29,822 bases of DNA from Candidatus Accumulibacter iunctus. Lineage in GTDB: Bacteria; Pseudomonadota; Gammaproteobacteria; Burkholderiales; Rhodocyclaceae. Location: the NCBI GenBank assembly GCA_002345025.1, contig DDUX01000084.1, positions 10,029-39,850 of the forward strand, read 5' to 3'. Positions 7,310 through 14,520 of the stretch are shown here, piece by piece (positions within the stretch are counted from its first letter, which is position 1; the number at the start of each line of letters is the position of its first letter). The notes beneath the pieces are model-generated. The model searched no databases, had not been told where the DNA came from, and worked only from the letters and a program-made list of their open reading frames with translations. The position numbers and the translations under genes are program-made.

Positions 7310-8731
7310 ATGGGAAAGGAAGTGGCAGGCAGCGGCTGCACGGCGAACGACTTCGAGGGCTTTCGGCGGCGGCTGGAAGAGGAAACCCGGCACGCCCACG
7401 CGGCCTACTTCCGTGGCGCTTTCGCCGAAGACGCCCTGGTCGCCGGCTTCGAGCTCGAGGCTTGGCTGATCGGCAGCAACCTTCTCCCGGTACCACGCAA
7501 CGTGACGTTCCTGGAGCGCCTGAACAGCCCGCTGGTGGTTCCCGAGCTGTCGCGCTTCAACGTCGAACTCAATGGTACGCCACAACCGCTGCGGGGGACG
7601 GCGCTGTCGCAACTCGAGAACGAGCTCACCGCCACCTGGCAGAACTGTCAGCGCGTCGCCGCCGACGACGACAGCTCGCTGGTCGCCATTGGCACGCTGC
7701 CGACGCTGCGCGAGGACGATCTGTCGCTGAGCAACATGTCGCCGGCGCGGCGCTACGCGATTCTCAACGAGCAGATCTTCCGGCTGCGCGGCGGGTGTCC
7801 GCTGAGCCTGAACATCGCCGGCATCGACAACCTGTCGACGACCCACAGCGACGTCATGCTGGAAGCGGCGACGACTTCCTTTCAGGTGCATCTGCAGGTG
7901 CCCGCAGGCGAGGCCGCCCGCGCCTACAACGCCTCGCTGATCCTGGCCGCGCCACTGGTCGCGCTGGCTGCCAATTCACCCTTCCTTTTCGAGCGCGCAC
8001 TGTGGCACGAAACGCGGGTGCCGCTCTTCGAGCAGGCTGTCGATTGCTGCGATCCGGGCTGTCCGCAGCACATGCGCGTCACCTTCGGTTCGGGTTACCT
8101 GATTGGCGACCCGACCGCCGGCTTCGCCGAGAATCTCGCGAGCTACACGGTGCTGCTGCCCTTCGAGATCCCTGGGCCAGTCGACTCCTACGCGCATCTG
8201 CGTCTGCACAACGGCACCATCTGGCGCTGGAGCAGGATGCTCATCGGCTTCGACGAGAGCGGCCGGCCACACTTGCGCGTTGAGCAACGGGTGATGCCCG
8301 CCGGGCCGAGCATCGTGGACATGATTGCCAACGCCGCCTTCTACTACGGCACGGTCTTCATGCTGACGAGGCAGACGCTGGCTCCCGAGGCGCAGATCTC
8401 CTTCGCCCAGGCGCGCGAGAACTTCTATCTCGCCGCACGCTACGGCCTCGACGCGCAACTGCTCTGGTTCGGGGGCCGGCGAGCGTCGGCTGCGGAACTG
8501 CTCGAAGATCTGCTGCTGCCGCTGGCGCGTGCCGGTCTCGAGCGACTCGATCTGTCCACTGCCGATGTCGCGCGTTACATGGAGGTGATCGCCGGCCGTC
8601 TGCGCAGCCGACGCAACGGTGCCGCCTGGCAGTTGGCGCATCACGCCCGACACCGCGACTTCGCCCGGCTTACCGCCGATTATCTCCATCACCAGCGCCA
8701 ACTCATGCCGGTGCATGAGTGGCCGATCTGA
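7310..8731 (+). CDS. Glutamate-cysteine ligase family (GCS2-like) carboxylate-amine ligase
   Basis: A 473-residue protein when started at ATG 7310, preferred over the in-frame ATG at 7268 because GGGGGAGGTGG precedes it at good spacing. It resembles the GCS2/carboxylate-amine ligase superfamily: an early acidic segment GFELEAWL, which in the fold binds Mg-ATP, then FNVELNGTPQPL, SPARRYAILNEQIF, SLNIAGIDNLSTTHSDVM, and TFGSGYL. The family couples ATP hydrolysis to amide bond formation between the glutamate side-chain carboxylate and an amine. It is not the classical GshA of enterobacteria, and the acceptor is unknown. An aspartoacylase-like M14 hydrolase follows after 12 bases, so the two may make and break the same type of amide (inference). 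Confidence 0.75.
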   Translation: MGKEVAGSGCTANDFEGFRRRLEEETRHAHAAYFRGAFAEDALVAGFELEAWLIGSNLLPVPRNVTFLERLNSPLVVPELSRFNVELNGTPQPLRGTALSQLENELTATWQNCQRVAADDDSSLVAIGTLPTLREDDLSLSNMSPARRYAILNEQIFRLRGGCPLSLNIAGIDNLSTTHSDVMLEAATTSFQVHLQVPAGEAARAYNASLILAAPLVALAANSPFLFERALWHETRVPLFEQAVDCCDPGCPQHMRVTFGSGYLIGDPTAGFAENLASYTVLLPFEIPGPVDSYAHLRLHNGTIWRWSRMLIGFDESGRPHLRVEQRVMPAGPSIVDMIANAAFYYGTVFMLTRQTLAPEAQISFAQARENFYLAARYGLDAQLLWFGGRRASAAELLEDLLLPLARAGLERLDLSTADVARYMEVIAGRLRSRRNGAAWQLAHHARHRDFARLTADYLHHQRQLMPVHEWPI

Positions 8732-8743
8732 GCTGCAAGCCTG

Positions 8744-9787
8744 ATGCTGACCGTCCTCGACACCTTGCCCGAACGTTTCCTCGATTCCCCCGCCCGCGAG
8801 CTGCATCAGCTCTTTTCCGGGCCGACGCTGATCCATCTCCCCGGACGCCGACAGCCGGCCCTCTTCGTTTCGGTGCTGCTGCACGGCAACGAGGACAGCG
8901 GCGTCGTCGCACTGCAGCGGCTGCTGCGCCGCAACGGCAGGCGCGTGCTGCCGCGGGCACTGTCGATCCTCGTCGGCAACGTCACGGCTGCGCGCGCGGG
9001 ACTGCGGCGGCTTGACGGACAACCCGACTACAACCGCGTCTGGCCAGGCGGTCAGGGATACGCCGATTCGCCGGAAACCGCGGCTATGGGCGAGGTGCAC
9101 CGCGTGATGCAGGAGCGGGGCGTTTTCGCCAGCATTGACATCCACAACAACACAGGCCTCAACCCGCACTACGGCGTCGTCAACCGGCTGGACCAGGCGG
9201 TTCTCCATCTCGCCCTGCTTTTTTCGCGCACGGTCGTCTGGTTTCGCGGTCTCGCCGGTACCCAGACGACGTCCTTCTCGCCGTTCTGTCCGGCACTGAC
9301 GGTGGAATGCGGCAAACCGGGCTGGGACGCGAACGCCGAACACGCGGCACGCTTCGTCGAAGCCTGCCTGCACCTGTCGCAGTTTCCGGCGCACGACGTG
9401 CACGAGCGCGACATCGATCTCTATCACACGCTGGCCACCGTGCGCGTGCCGAGTGCGGTCTCGTTCGGTTTCGGTGACTCGCTGGCCGACATCGACTTCG
9501 ATCCGCAACTCGACCACATGAACTTCCGTGCGCTCGAGCCGGGAACGGTCTTTGGTCAGACCCGCTTGCCGATGCCGATCGGCGTCGTCGACGAAAGCGG
9601 CAGCGACGTCGCCGGCGACTTCTTCGCCTGCGAGGACGGCCGCATCACTCTGCAGCGGGCAGCGACGCCGGCGATGCTGACGCTCGACGAGAAGGTCGTC
9701 CGCCAGGACTGCCTGTGCTATCTGATGGATCGTCTGCCGCTGCCACGTCGTCAGCCGCAGGAGAGCGCACTCTGCGCCAGCGCCTGA
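8744..9787 (+). CDS. Aspartoacylase/succinylglutamate desuccinylase-like M14 zinc hydrolase
   Basis: A 347-residue protein of the AstE/AspA branch of M14 metallohydrolases. The zinc ligands are visible as H47 and E50 in LLHGNEDSG and H134 in DIHNNTG; DYNRVWPG (N97, R98) matches the substrate-carboxylate-binding DxNRxFPG motif of the family. After the catalytic domain (about 1-230) comes a beta-rich C-terminal part, as in aspartoacylases. Such enzymes remove an acyl group from N-acyl amino acids or cleave amide bonds in small molecules. It directly follows the GCS2-like ligase, implying a shared substrate family. Its last 37 bases overlap the 3' end of the convergent PIN-domain gene. The start is the first in-frame ATG; no strong ribosome site is seen, consistent with coupling to the upstream gene. 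Confidence 0.8.
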   Translation: MLTVLDTLPERFLDSPARELHQLFSGPTLIHLPGRRQPALFVSVLLHGNEDSGVVALQRLLRRNGRRVLPRALSILVGNVTAARAGLRRLDGQPDYNRVWPGGQGYADSPETAAMGEVHRVMQERGVFASIDIHNNTGLNPHYGVVNRLDQAVLHLALLFSRTVVWFRGLAGTQTTSFSPFCPALTVECGKPGWDANAEHAARFVEACLHLSQFPAHDVHERDIDLYHTLATVRVPSAVSFGFGDSLADIDFDPQLDHMNFRALEPGTVFGQTRLPMPIGVVDESGSDVAGDFFACEDGRITLQRAATPAMLTLDEKVVRQDCLCYLMDRLPLPRRQPQESALCASA

Positions 9788-10287
9788 CGCGCGGCTGAGA
9801 GGAGCGGCTGGTCGGTCGCGCCATCGCTGCTGCGCGCTGCCGCCTGCCAGTCGGCGATGAGGATGCTGGCGGCACTGCCGGTGAGGATCGAGCAGGGCAG
9901 GCGCCGCCCGTGCCGACCGGCGAGCTGCAGCAGTTGGCGATCGCGCGTCAGCAGCAGATCGGCACGGCAACGCCGGGCGAGGAGCAGGAACTTCTGATCG
10001 TCGGCATCACGGCAGCGTGGCAGCACATCGTCGTCGCAGCCGTCGCCGTCGCCATTCTCGTCGCAGGTGACGACGAAGCGCTGGTACTCGTCGAGCAGCG
10101 CCCGCTGTGCCGCCGCCGTCAGGCGAAAATGCGGATAGGCACTGACCCGTTGCAGTTCGGCGAGACAGTCGCGATCGGTGAAGCAGTGCAGCCTGCCACC
10201 GTCGATCGCCTGCCGCAGGCTGTGCAGCTGCGGGTTGCCGTAGTGCAGCAGGTCGAGAACGATGTTGGTGTCGAGGACCGCGCGCAC
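9751..10287 (-). CDS. PIN-domain protein (COG1569-like putative toxin)
   Basis: A 178-residue protein. The PIN nuclease fold is indicated by the N-terminal AVLDTNIVLDLL with D6, then E44 in DCLAELQRV, and the C-terminal acidic residues in CRDADDQKFLLLA and ADLLLTRDRQLL. These acidic residues coordinate the metal in RNA-cleaving PIN proteins. No antitoxin gene of the usual 60-90 residues lies upstream; the upstream neighbour on the same strand is the flavoprotein, whose stop is 6 bases away, so the two are probably co-transcribed. Residues 76-87 contain an unusual Asp/Gly-rich loop resembling an EF-hand. The C-terminal 45 residues are beyond the core fold and partly overlap the convergent M14 gene. 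Toxin activity is a family-level guess. Confidence 0.75.
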   Translation of the reverse strand: MRAVLDTNIVLDLLHYGNPQLHSLRQAIDGGRLHCFTDRDCLAELQRVSAYPHFRLTAAAQRALLDEYQRFVVTCDENGDGDGCDDDVLPRCRDADDQKFLLLARRCRADLLLTRDRQLLQLAGRHGRRLPCSILTGSAASILIADWQAAARSSDGATDQPLLSAARQALAQSALSCG

Positions 10288-10293
10288 GGCTGC

Positions 10294-11427
10294 TCAGTCC
10301 ACCTGCAGTTCGCTGACGACACGGTCGGCGATCGCCAGGCAGGCGGTAAGGCCGGGCGACTCGATGCCGAACAGGTTGACGAGGCCGGGAACGCCGTGCT
10401 GTGCCGGCCCCTGGATCAGGAAATCGGCGGCGGGCTCACCCGCGCCGGCGAGTTTCGGACGGATGCCGGCGTGGGCTGGCTGCAGGGCGGTCGTTGGCAG
10501 CCGTGGCCAGTAGCGGCGGATTTCGGTCGCGAAGGCGTCCGCCCGCCCATCACGCACGCCGTAGTCGAAATTGCCGAGCGGTACGCCGGGCAGCGGGTCG
10601 GGCAGCCACTCGACATCGGGGCCGAAGCGCGCCTGGCCGGCGAGGTCGAGCGTCAAATGGATGCCGAGGCCGCCCGGCTCCGGTAGCGGGTAGATCAGCC
10701 GCGAGAACGGAGCGCGGCTCGTGAGCGCGTAGTAGTTGCCCTTGGCGTGGTGCGTTGCCGGCAGCGCCGCCGCCGGGAAGCCGGCGAGCGACGCGGCAAC
10801 GTCGGTCGCCCAGAGACCGGCAGCATTGATCACCAGTGCGCTGCGCAGGCGCAGGCTTTCGTCACCGCCGCATTCGAGGACGATACCGGCCGCTTCGATC
10901 AGGCCGCCACGCAACGGGCTGCGGCGGGCGAGGACGGCACCGGCGCGCTCGGCGTCGCCGAGCAGGGCCAGCATCAGGCCGTGACTGTCGACGATGCCGG
11001 TGGACGGGGAGAGCAGGGCTGCCGTGCACGCCAGTTCGGGCTCGAGCGCATGGGCCTCGGCGGCACTCAGCCAGCGCAGGTCGTCGATGCCGTTCGCCTC
11101 GCCCTGCCTGTGCAGCGCTGCCAGTCGCTCTTCGTCGGCGCTGGCGGTGGCGACGATCAACTTGCCGCAACGCCGGTGGTTGACGGCGTGCGAACGGCAG
11201 AAGTCGTAGAGCTGCCGCCGCCCGGCAACGCACAGCGCCGCTTTCAGCGAGCCGCCGGGGTAGTAGAGGCCGGCATGGATCACTTCGCTGTTGCGCGAGC
11301 TGGTCTCGTGGCCGAAGCTCTCGTTGCGTTCGAGAATCAGCGTCTCGATTCCTCGCCTGGCGAGCAGGCGCGCGCAGGCGAGCCCGATGACCCCAGCACC
11401 GATGACCGCTGCGCCGACATGTTCCAT
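10294..11427 (-). CDS. FAD-dependent oxidoreductase, L-2-hydroxyglutarate oxidase (LhgO)-like
   Basis: A 377-residue flavoprotein of the DAO/glycerol-3-phosphate oxidase fold. The N-terminal dinucleotide-binding motif is VIGAGVIGLACARLLARRG, followed by the acidic ribose-binding ILERN. The segment HETSSRNSEVIHAGLYYP is characteristic of L-2-hydroxyglutarate oxidases, and YPLPEPGGLGIHLTLDL plus HAGIRPKL further support that branch. It would oxidise L-2-hydroxyglutarate (a damage metabolite) to 2-oxoglutarate and pass electrons to the quinone pool or oxygen. The start at 11427 is chosen because the Rossmann motif begins immediately after it; an in-frame ATG at 11453 would add nine residues, overlapping a TATACAAT-like sequence. 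It is followed after 6 bases by the PIN gene. Confidence 0.8.
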   Translation of the reverse strand: MEHVGAAVIGAGVIGLACARLLARRGIETLILERNESFGHETSSRNSEVIHAGLYYPGGSLKAALCVAGRRQLYDFCRSHAVNHRRCGKLIVATASADEERLAALHRQGEANGIDDLRWLSAAEAHALEPELACTAALLSPSTGIVDSHGLMLALLGDAERAGAVLARRSPLRGGLIEAAGIVLECGGDESLRLRSALVINAAGLWATDVAASLAGFPAAALPATHHAKGNYYALTSRAPFSRLIYPLPEPGGLGIHLTLDLAGQARFGPDVEWLPDPLPGVPLGNFDYGVRDGRADAFATEIRRYWPRLPTTALQPAHAGIRPKLAGAGEPAADFLIQGPAQHGVPGLVNLFGIESPGLTACLAIADRVVSELQVD

Positions 11428-11534
11428 GATCGATCCGCAGGAGAAAGGGCGCATTGTATACGCTGCGTCGCCGTCGCCGTCGCTGTGGCGGCGGCACGAT
11501 GAGCGCGGCTTTGCTTCGCCGGCCGTCAGTCGCC

Positions 11535-11652
11535 AACGGTCATGACTTTCGACACACCCCTGATGCTGAAAGTCATGACCGTTTCCCTCATACCCGGCCC
11601 TTCTCCCGCGCACGGGGGAAGGGAGATTCGCGAGTCGCTGACGCGACTTTCA
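11535..11652 (+). repeat. 118-bp three-hairpin intergenic repeat, copy 1
   Basis: Shares 113 of 118 positions, without gaps, with 12747-12864 in direct orientation. It contains three inverted repeats in order: a perfect 16-bp stem (11535-11550 with 11568-11583, built on GGTCATGACTTTC), an 11-bp stem with one mismatch and a CGCA loop (11598-11608 with 11613-11623), and a 6-bp stem AGTCGC/GCGACT with a TGAC loop (11633-11648). This looks like a REP/BIME- or MITE-like dispersed element. It sits between the flavoprotein gene (minus) and DUF1415 (plus); a TAAACT hexamer just after its end (11656-11661) could be a -10 box for DUF1415. Confidence 0.9.
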
Positions 11653-11701
11653 AAGTAAACTGGCGGTCATCGCTGCAGCCGCCCATCCCAGACCAGCAGA
11701 C

Positions 11702-12280
11702 ATGAACGAGCCCGGCACCGCAAGCCACGACCAGATCATCGCCAGCACGCGCCACTGGCTCGAGCAGGCGGTGATCGGGCTGAACCTCTGCCCGTTTGCC
11801 AAGGGCGTTCACGCCAAGGGGCAGATCCGCTACGCGCTGAGTACGGCGCGCGACGAAGAAACGCTGCTTGCCGATCTGCAGCGCGAGTTGCTGGCTTTGT
11901 GCGCGACGCCTGCCGAGGAAGTCGACACGACGCTGCTGATCCATCCCTGGGTGCTGCGCGATTTTGCCGACTTCGTCCGCTTCCTCGATCTGGTCGAGGT
12001 GGTGCTGCGCACGCATCGCCTGCAGGGCGTGCTGCAGGTAGCCAGCTTTCACCCCGACTACGTGTTCGCCGACAGCGCTGCGGACGACATCACCAATCAC
12101 ACCAATCGCTCGCCTTTTCCAACGCTGCACCTGCTGCGCGAGGCCAGTCTCGACCGCGCGGTGGCGGCCTTTCCCGACGCCGCGACGATCTATGAGCGCA
12201 ATCTGCAGACCCTGCGGCAACTCGGTGACGCGGGCTGGCAGGCGCTGCGGATCGGTGCGCTGCCGCCGACGAAGGAGTAG
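11702..12280 (+). CDS. DUF1415 family protein
   Basis: A 192-residue protein recognisable as DUF1415 by LNLCPFAKGV near residue 27, DTTLLIHPWVL, VASFHPDYVFA and the hallmark DITNHTNRSPFPTLHLLRE. It has no signal peptide or membrane segment, so it is presumably cytoplasmic. The invariant Cys-Pro-Phe and the Asn/Thr-Asn-Arg-Ser motifs suggest a ligand or catalytic site, but no activity has been established for the family as far as I know. It is encoded six bases ahead of arfB and probably co-transcribed with it. The ATG lacks a clear Shine-Dalgarno sequence. Both genes lie between the two copies of the three-hairpin repeat. Confidence 0.88.
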   Translation: MNEPGTASHDQIIASTRHWLEQAVIGLNLCPFAKGVHAKGQIRYALSTARDEETLLADLQRELLALCATPAEEVDTTLLIHPWVLRDFADFVRFLDLVEVVLRTHRLQGVLQVASFHPDYVFADSAADDITNHTNRSPFPTLHLLREASLDRAVAAFPDAATIYERNLQTLRQLGDAGWQALRIGALPPTKE

Positions 12281-12286
12281 GAGCCG

Positions 12287-12703
12287 ATGCCCGAGCTGCA
12301 GGCACGAGTCGAACTGCGTGAGGATGAGGTCGAGATCGCCGCCATACGCGCGCAGGGTGCCGGCGGACAGAACGTGAACAAGGTTGCCAACGCGGTTCAT
12401 CTGCGTTTCGACATCGCCGCCTCGTCGCTGCCCGACGACCTCAAGCAGCGGCTGCTGCGCTGGCGCGACCAGCGGATCAGTGCCGAAGGCGTGGTGATCA
12501 TCAAGGCGCAGGCGCACCGCAGTCTCGAGCGCAATCGCGTCGATGCACTGTGCCGCCTGCGTGAGCTGCTTGCCCGCGCGGCCCTTGTTCCAACGCCGCG
12601 GCGGCCAACGCGGCCAACCGGCGGTTCGCAGTTGCGGCGGCTGGAGAGCAAGCGGCAACGCGGTACGGTGAAACTGCTGCGCGCACGCGTCAGCGATGAC
12701 TAG
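12287..12703 (+). CDS. arfB: Alternative ribosome-rescue factor ArfB (peptidyl-tRNA hydrolase, YaeJ type)
   Basis: A 138-residue protein containing the class I release-factor-like catalytic domain with the GGQ motif at residues 26-28 (AQGAGGQNVNKVANAVHLRF). It lacks the codon-recognition domains of RF1/RF2 and instead ends in a basic tail (RRLESKRQRGTVKLLRAR), which in the family inserts into the empty mRNA channel of stalled ribosomes. It releases nascent chains from ribosomes stalled without a stop codon, backing up trans-translation. The length matches E. coli ArfB (140 residues). GGAG precedes the ATG at close spacing, partly overlapping the DUF1415 stop. No unusual changes are visible in the catalytic motif. 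Confidence 0.95.
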   Translation: MPELQARVELREDEVEIAAIRAQGAGGQNVNKVANAVHLRFDIAASSLPDDLKQRLLRWRDQRISAEGVVIIKAQAHRSLERNRVDALCRLRELLARAALVPTPRRPTRPTGGSQLRRLESKRQRGTVKLLRARVSDD

Positions 12704-12746
12704 GCGCGCAGCTCTGCCTGCCGCACCGGTGGTGAGCGGCACGACT

Positions 12747-12864
12747 AACGGTCATGGCTTTCGACACACCCCTGATGATGAAAGTCATGACCGTTTCCCT
12801 CATCCCCGGCCCTTCCCCCGCGCACGGGAGAAGGGAGATTCGCGAGTCGCTGACGCGACTTTCA
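12747..12864 (+). repeat. 118-bp three-hairpin intergenic repeat, copy 2
   Basis: Direct copy of 11535-11652 with five substitutions and no indels. The first stem (12747-12762 with 12780-12795) has one mismatch here instead of being perfect. The second (12810-12820 with 12825-12835) again has one mismatch, but the two stems differ by reciprocal C/T and G/A changes. The third (AGTCGC/GCGACT, loop TGAC) is unchanged. It fills the region after arfB and abuts the DUF924 remnant eight bases downstream. Confidence 0.9.
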
Positions 12865-12871
12865 CATTAAC

Positions 12872-13003
12872 CTCGATTTCGAACTGCGGCATCAGGCGAT
12901 CATCGAGCGCTTCGGCCGCTATCCGCACCGCAACGCAGTGCTTGGCCGGCAGTCGACGGCAGCCGAAACCGAGTTCCTCAAGACACCAGGGTCGGCCTTC
13001 TAG
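12872..13003 (+). pseudogene. 3' remnant of a DUF924 family gene
   Basis: 43 codons and a TAG stop. The residues RHQAIIERFGRYPHRNAVLG, then RQSTAAETEFLKTPGSAF, match the conserved C-terminus of DUF924 proteins (typically RHRxIIxRFGRFPHRNxxLGRxST...FLxxPGSSF, about 180 residues in total). No start codon, no ribosome site and none of the preceding roughly 140 residues are present; going upstream, the frame runs into the repeat and meets a TGA at 12851. The sequence is still well conserved, so truncation looks recent. The 5' part is not found elsewhere in the window. Confidence 0.82.
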
Positions 13004-13023
13004 GCGGCTGCAGGGGAGACACC

Positions 13024-13437
13024 ATGGCCCATCAGGACAGCTTCGACATCCACAGCCGCGGTCGCGGCACGATCGAGATAACCGCCGAGGTCGGGCGGAT
13101 CGTACGCGCCGCCGGAGTGGCGACCGGCATCGCGCATGTTTTCGTGCTGCACACGAGCTGCTCGCTGGTGTTGACCGAGAACGCCGATCCCTCGGTGCGG
13201 CGCGATCTGGAAACGCTGGCGGCGAGATGGGCGCCCGACGCTGATCCGGCGTATCAGCACGACAACGAGGGGGATGACGACATGGCGGCGCACGGACGCA
13301 GCATCCTCGCCGGCGTAGCGCTGACCGTACCGGTGAGCAACGGCGCTTTGCGCCTGGGAACGTGGCAGGGAATCTACCTCTGGGAGCACCGGACGATCGC
13401 CCACCGGCGGCGCGTCGTCGTCACGGTCGTCGGCTGA
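13024..13437 (+). CDS. yjbQ: YjbQ / UPF0047 family protein (secondary thiamine-phosphate synthase-like)
   Basis: A 137-residue protein of the UPF0047/YjbQ family, identified by VFVLHTSCSLVLTENADPSV, HDNEGDDDMAAHGRSIL and LGTWQGIYLWEHR. Conserved His, Asp and Glu residues in these segments form a putative metal/phosphate site. Members have been reported to show weak thiamine-phosphate synthase activity when overexpressed, but the physiological role is unsettled. GGGGAG lies about 8 bases before the ATG. The gene begins 20 bases after the stop of the DUF924 remnant, so it might once have been downstream of that gene in an operon. Confidence 0.9.
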   Translation: MAHQDSFDIHSRGRGTIEITAEVGRIVRAAGVATGIAHVFVLHTSCSLVLTENADPSVRRDLETLAARWAPDADPAYQHDNEGDDDMAAHGRSILAGVALTVPVSNGALRLGTWQGIYLWEHRTIAHRRRVVVTVVG

Positions 13438-13641
13438 CGACGCGGGTGGCGGCAGCGAGCCGGCGGGATTCTTGCTAGACTCGCCGCTCGCGGTGGCAGG
13501 CAGCCGGCCGGCGATGCCGCTGCAACGGGCAGGAAGGGCCGCAGGCCCCGGCCGCGTTGCCGCACACTCCGCTCACATCCGTCGCGGCACCGGCGCTTCG
13601 CGGGTCGTTGCCGCGACCTCTAACGCACGGAAGGGAATGCA
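13438..13641. other. Intergenic gap upstream of the tandem dehydrogenases
   Basis: 204 bases without a gene. TAGACT at 13476-13481 could be a -10 box but has no convincing -35, and it would imply a leader of about 160 bases. The stretch is very GC-rich with several short self-complementary segments; no riboswitch class or terminator with a T-run is recognisable. Confidence 0.3.
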
Positions 13642-14520
13642 ATGAGAATCGGATTCATCGGTCTCGGAATCATGGGGCGCCCGATGGCGCTCAACCTGTT
13701 GCGCGGCGGACATCAGCTCGCGGTCTGGGCACGCCGGGCGGAATCGATGCAGCCGTTGCTCGACGCCGGCGCGGCCACTGCCGCCAGTCCGGCCGCGCTG
13801 GCGGCGGAGGCTGAGCTGGTGATCTCGATGGTGGCCGATGCGCCCGATGTCGAGCAGGTGATGCTCGGCGAGAACGGGGTGGCGAGCGGCGGCCGGGCGG
13901 GACTGGTGGCCGTGGACATGAGCACGATCCGGCCGGCGGCAGCGCGCGCCATCGCCAGCCGGCTGCTGGCAAGCGGAATCGATTTCCTCGACGCGCCGGT
14001 TTCCGGCGGCGAGGTCGGTGCGGTTGCCGCAACATTGTCGATCATGGTCGGTGGCAGCGCTGCCGCTTTCGCCGTTGCGCATCCAGCCTTCGGCTGCATG
14101 GGCCGCAACATCGTCCATGTCGGTGACTCCGGCGCCGGGCAGGTGGCGAAGGCGGCCAACCAGATCGTCACCGGCGTCGGCGTCCTGACGGTCGCCGAGG
14201 CACTCAACTTCGCCGCCAGGAGTGGCGTCGACCCGGCCCGCGTGCGCGAGGCCCTGCTTGGTGGCTTCGCCTACTCGAAAATCCTCGAGAACCACGGACA
14301 ACGAATGCTCGAACGCAACTTCAAGCCTGGGTTCAAGTCCTGGATGCACCAGAAGGACATGAACATCGTCATGCAGAGCGCACACGAACTCGGCTTGTGC
14401 CTGCCGGTTTCGGCGGCGACGGCGCAGATGTTCAACGCCATGGTCGGCTCGGGGCTTGGCGAGGAGGATTCGATTGCCATCCTCAAGCTGCTCGAGCGCC
14501 TGTCGGGGGGAGAGGGCTGA
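13642..14520 (+). CDS. Beta-hydroxyacid dehydrogenase (GlxR/GarR-like tartronate semialdehyde reductase family), copy A
   Basis: A 292-residue NAD(P)-dependent 3-hydroxyisobutyrate dehydrogenase superfamily enzyme. The Rossmann motif GLGIMG is at residues 7-12; the substrate-binding signature DAPVSGGEVGA begins at 118; the catalytic lysine is K170 in GAGQVAKAANQ. The C-terminal segment RNFKPGFKSWMHQKDM is very close to GlxR/GarR, which reduce tartronate semialdehyde to glycerate, but succinic semialdehyde or 3-hydroxyisobutyrate are also possible substrates. GGAAGGGA precedes the ATG. The next gene is a paralogue whose ATG overlaps this gene's TGA by one base, so the two are coupled. Confidence 0.88.
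   Translation: MRIGFIGLGIMGRPMALNLLRGGHQLAVWARRAESMQPLLDAGAATAASPAALAAEAELVISMVADAPDVEQVMLGENGVASGGRAGLVAVDMSTIRPAAARAIASRLLASGIDFLDAPVSGGEVGAVAATLSIMVGGSAAAFAVAHPAFGCMGRNIVHVGDSGAGQVAKAANQIVTGVGVLTVAEALNFAARSGVDPARVREALLGGFAYSKILENHGQRMLERNFKPGFKSWMHQKDMNIVMQSAHELGLCLPVSAATAQMFNAMVGSGLGEEDSIAILKLLERLSGGEG

Noticed and set aside
7976..9970. A 664-codon minus-strand open frame opposite the ligase/M14 genes
   Set aside because: Shadow of two genes with clear family motifs; no domain seen in the shadow translation.
11454..11705. Short ORFs reading through the two repeats with similar peptides (containing ESHDRFPH)
   Set aside because: The similarity follows simply from the repeated DNA. The stems and loops are conserved at the DNA level, and no ribosome site or family match supports a peptide.
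11588..12742. A 384-codon minus-strand open frame opposite DUF1415-arfB, touching both repeat copies
   Set aside because: The plus-strand genes have unmistakable DUF1415 and GGQ motifs; the antisense translation is compositionally biased.
11535..12864. Repeat pair as a CRISPR array or insertion sequence ends
   Set aside because: Only two copies 1.2 kb apart in direct orientation with ordinary genes between; no spacer pattern, no transposase, no terminal inverted arrangement.
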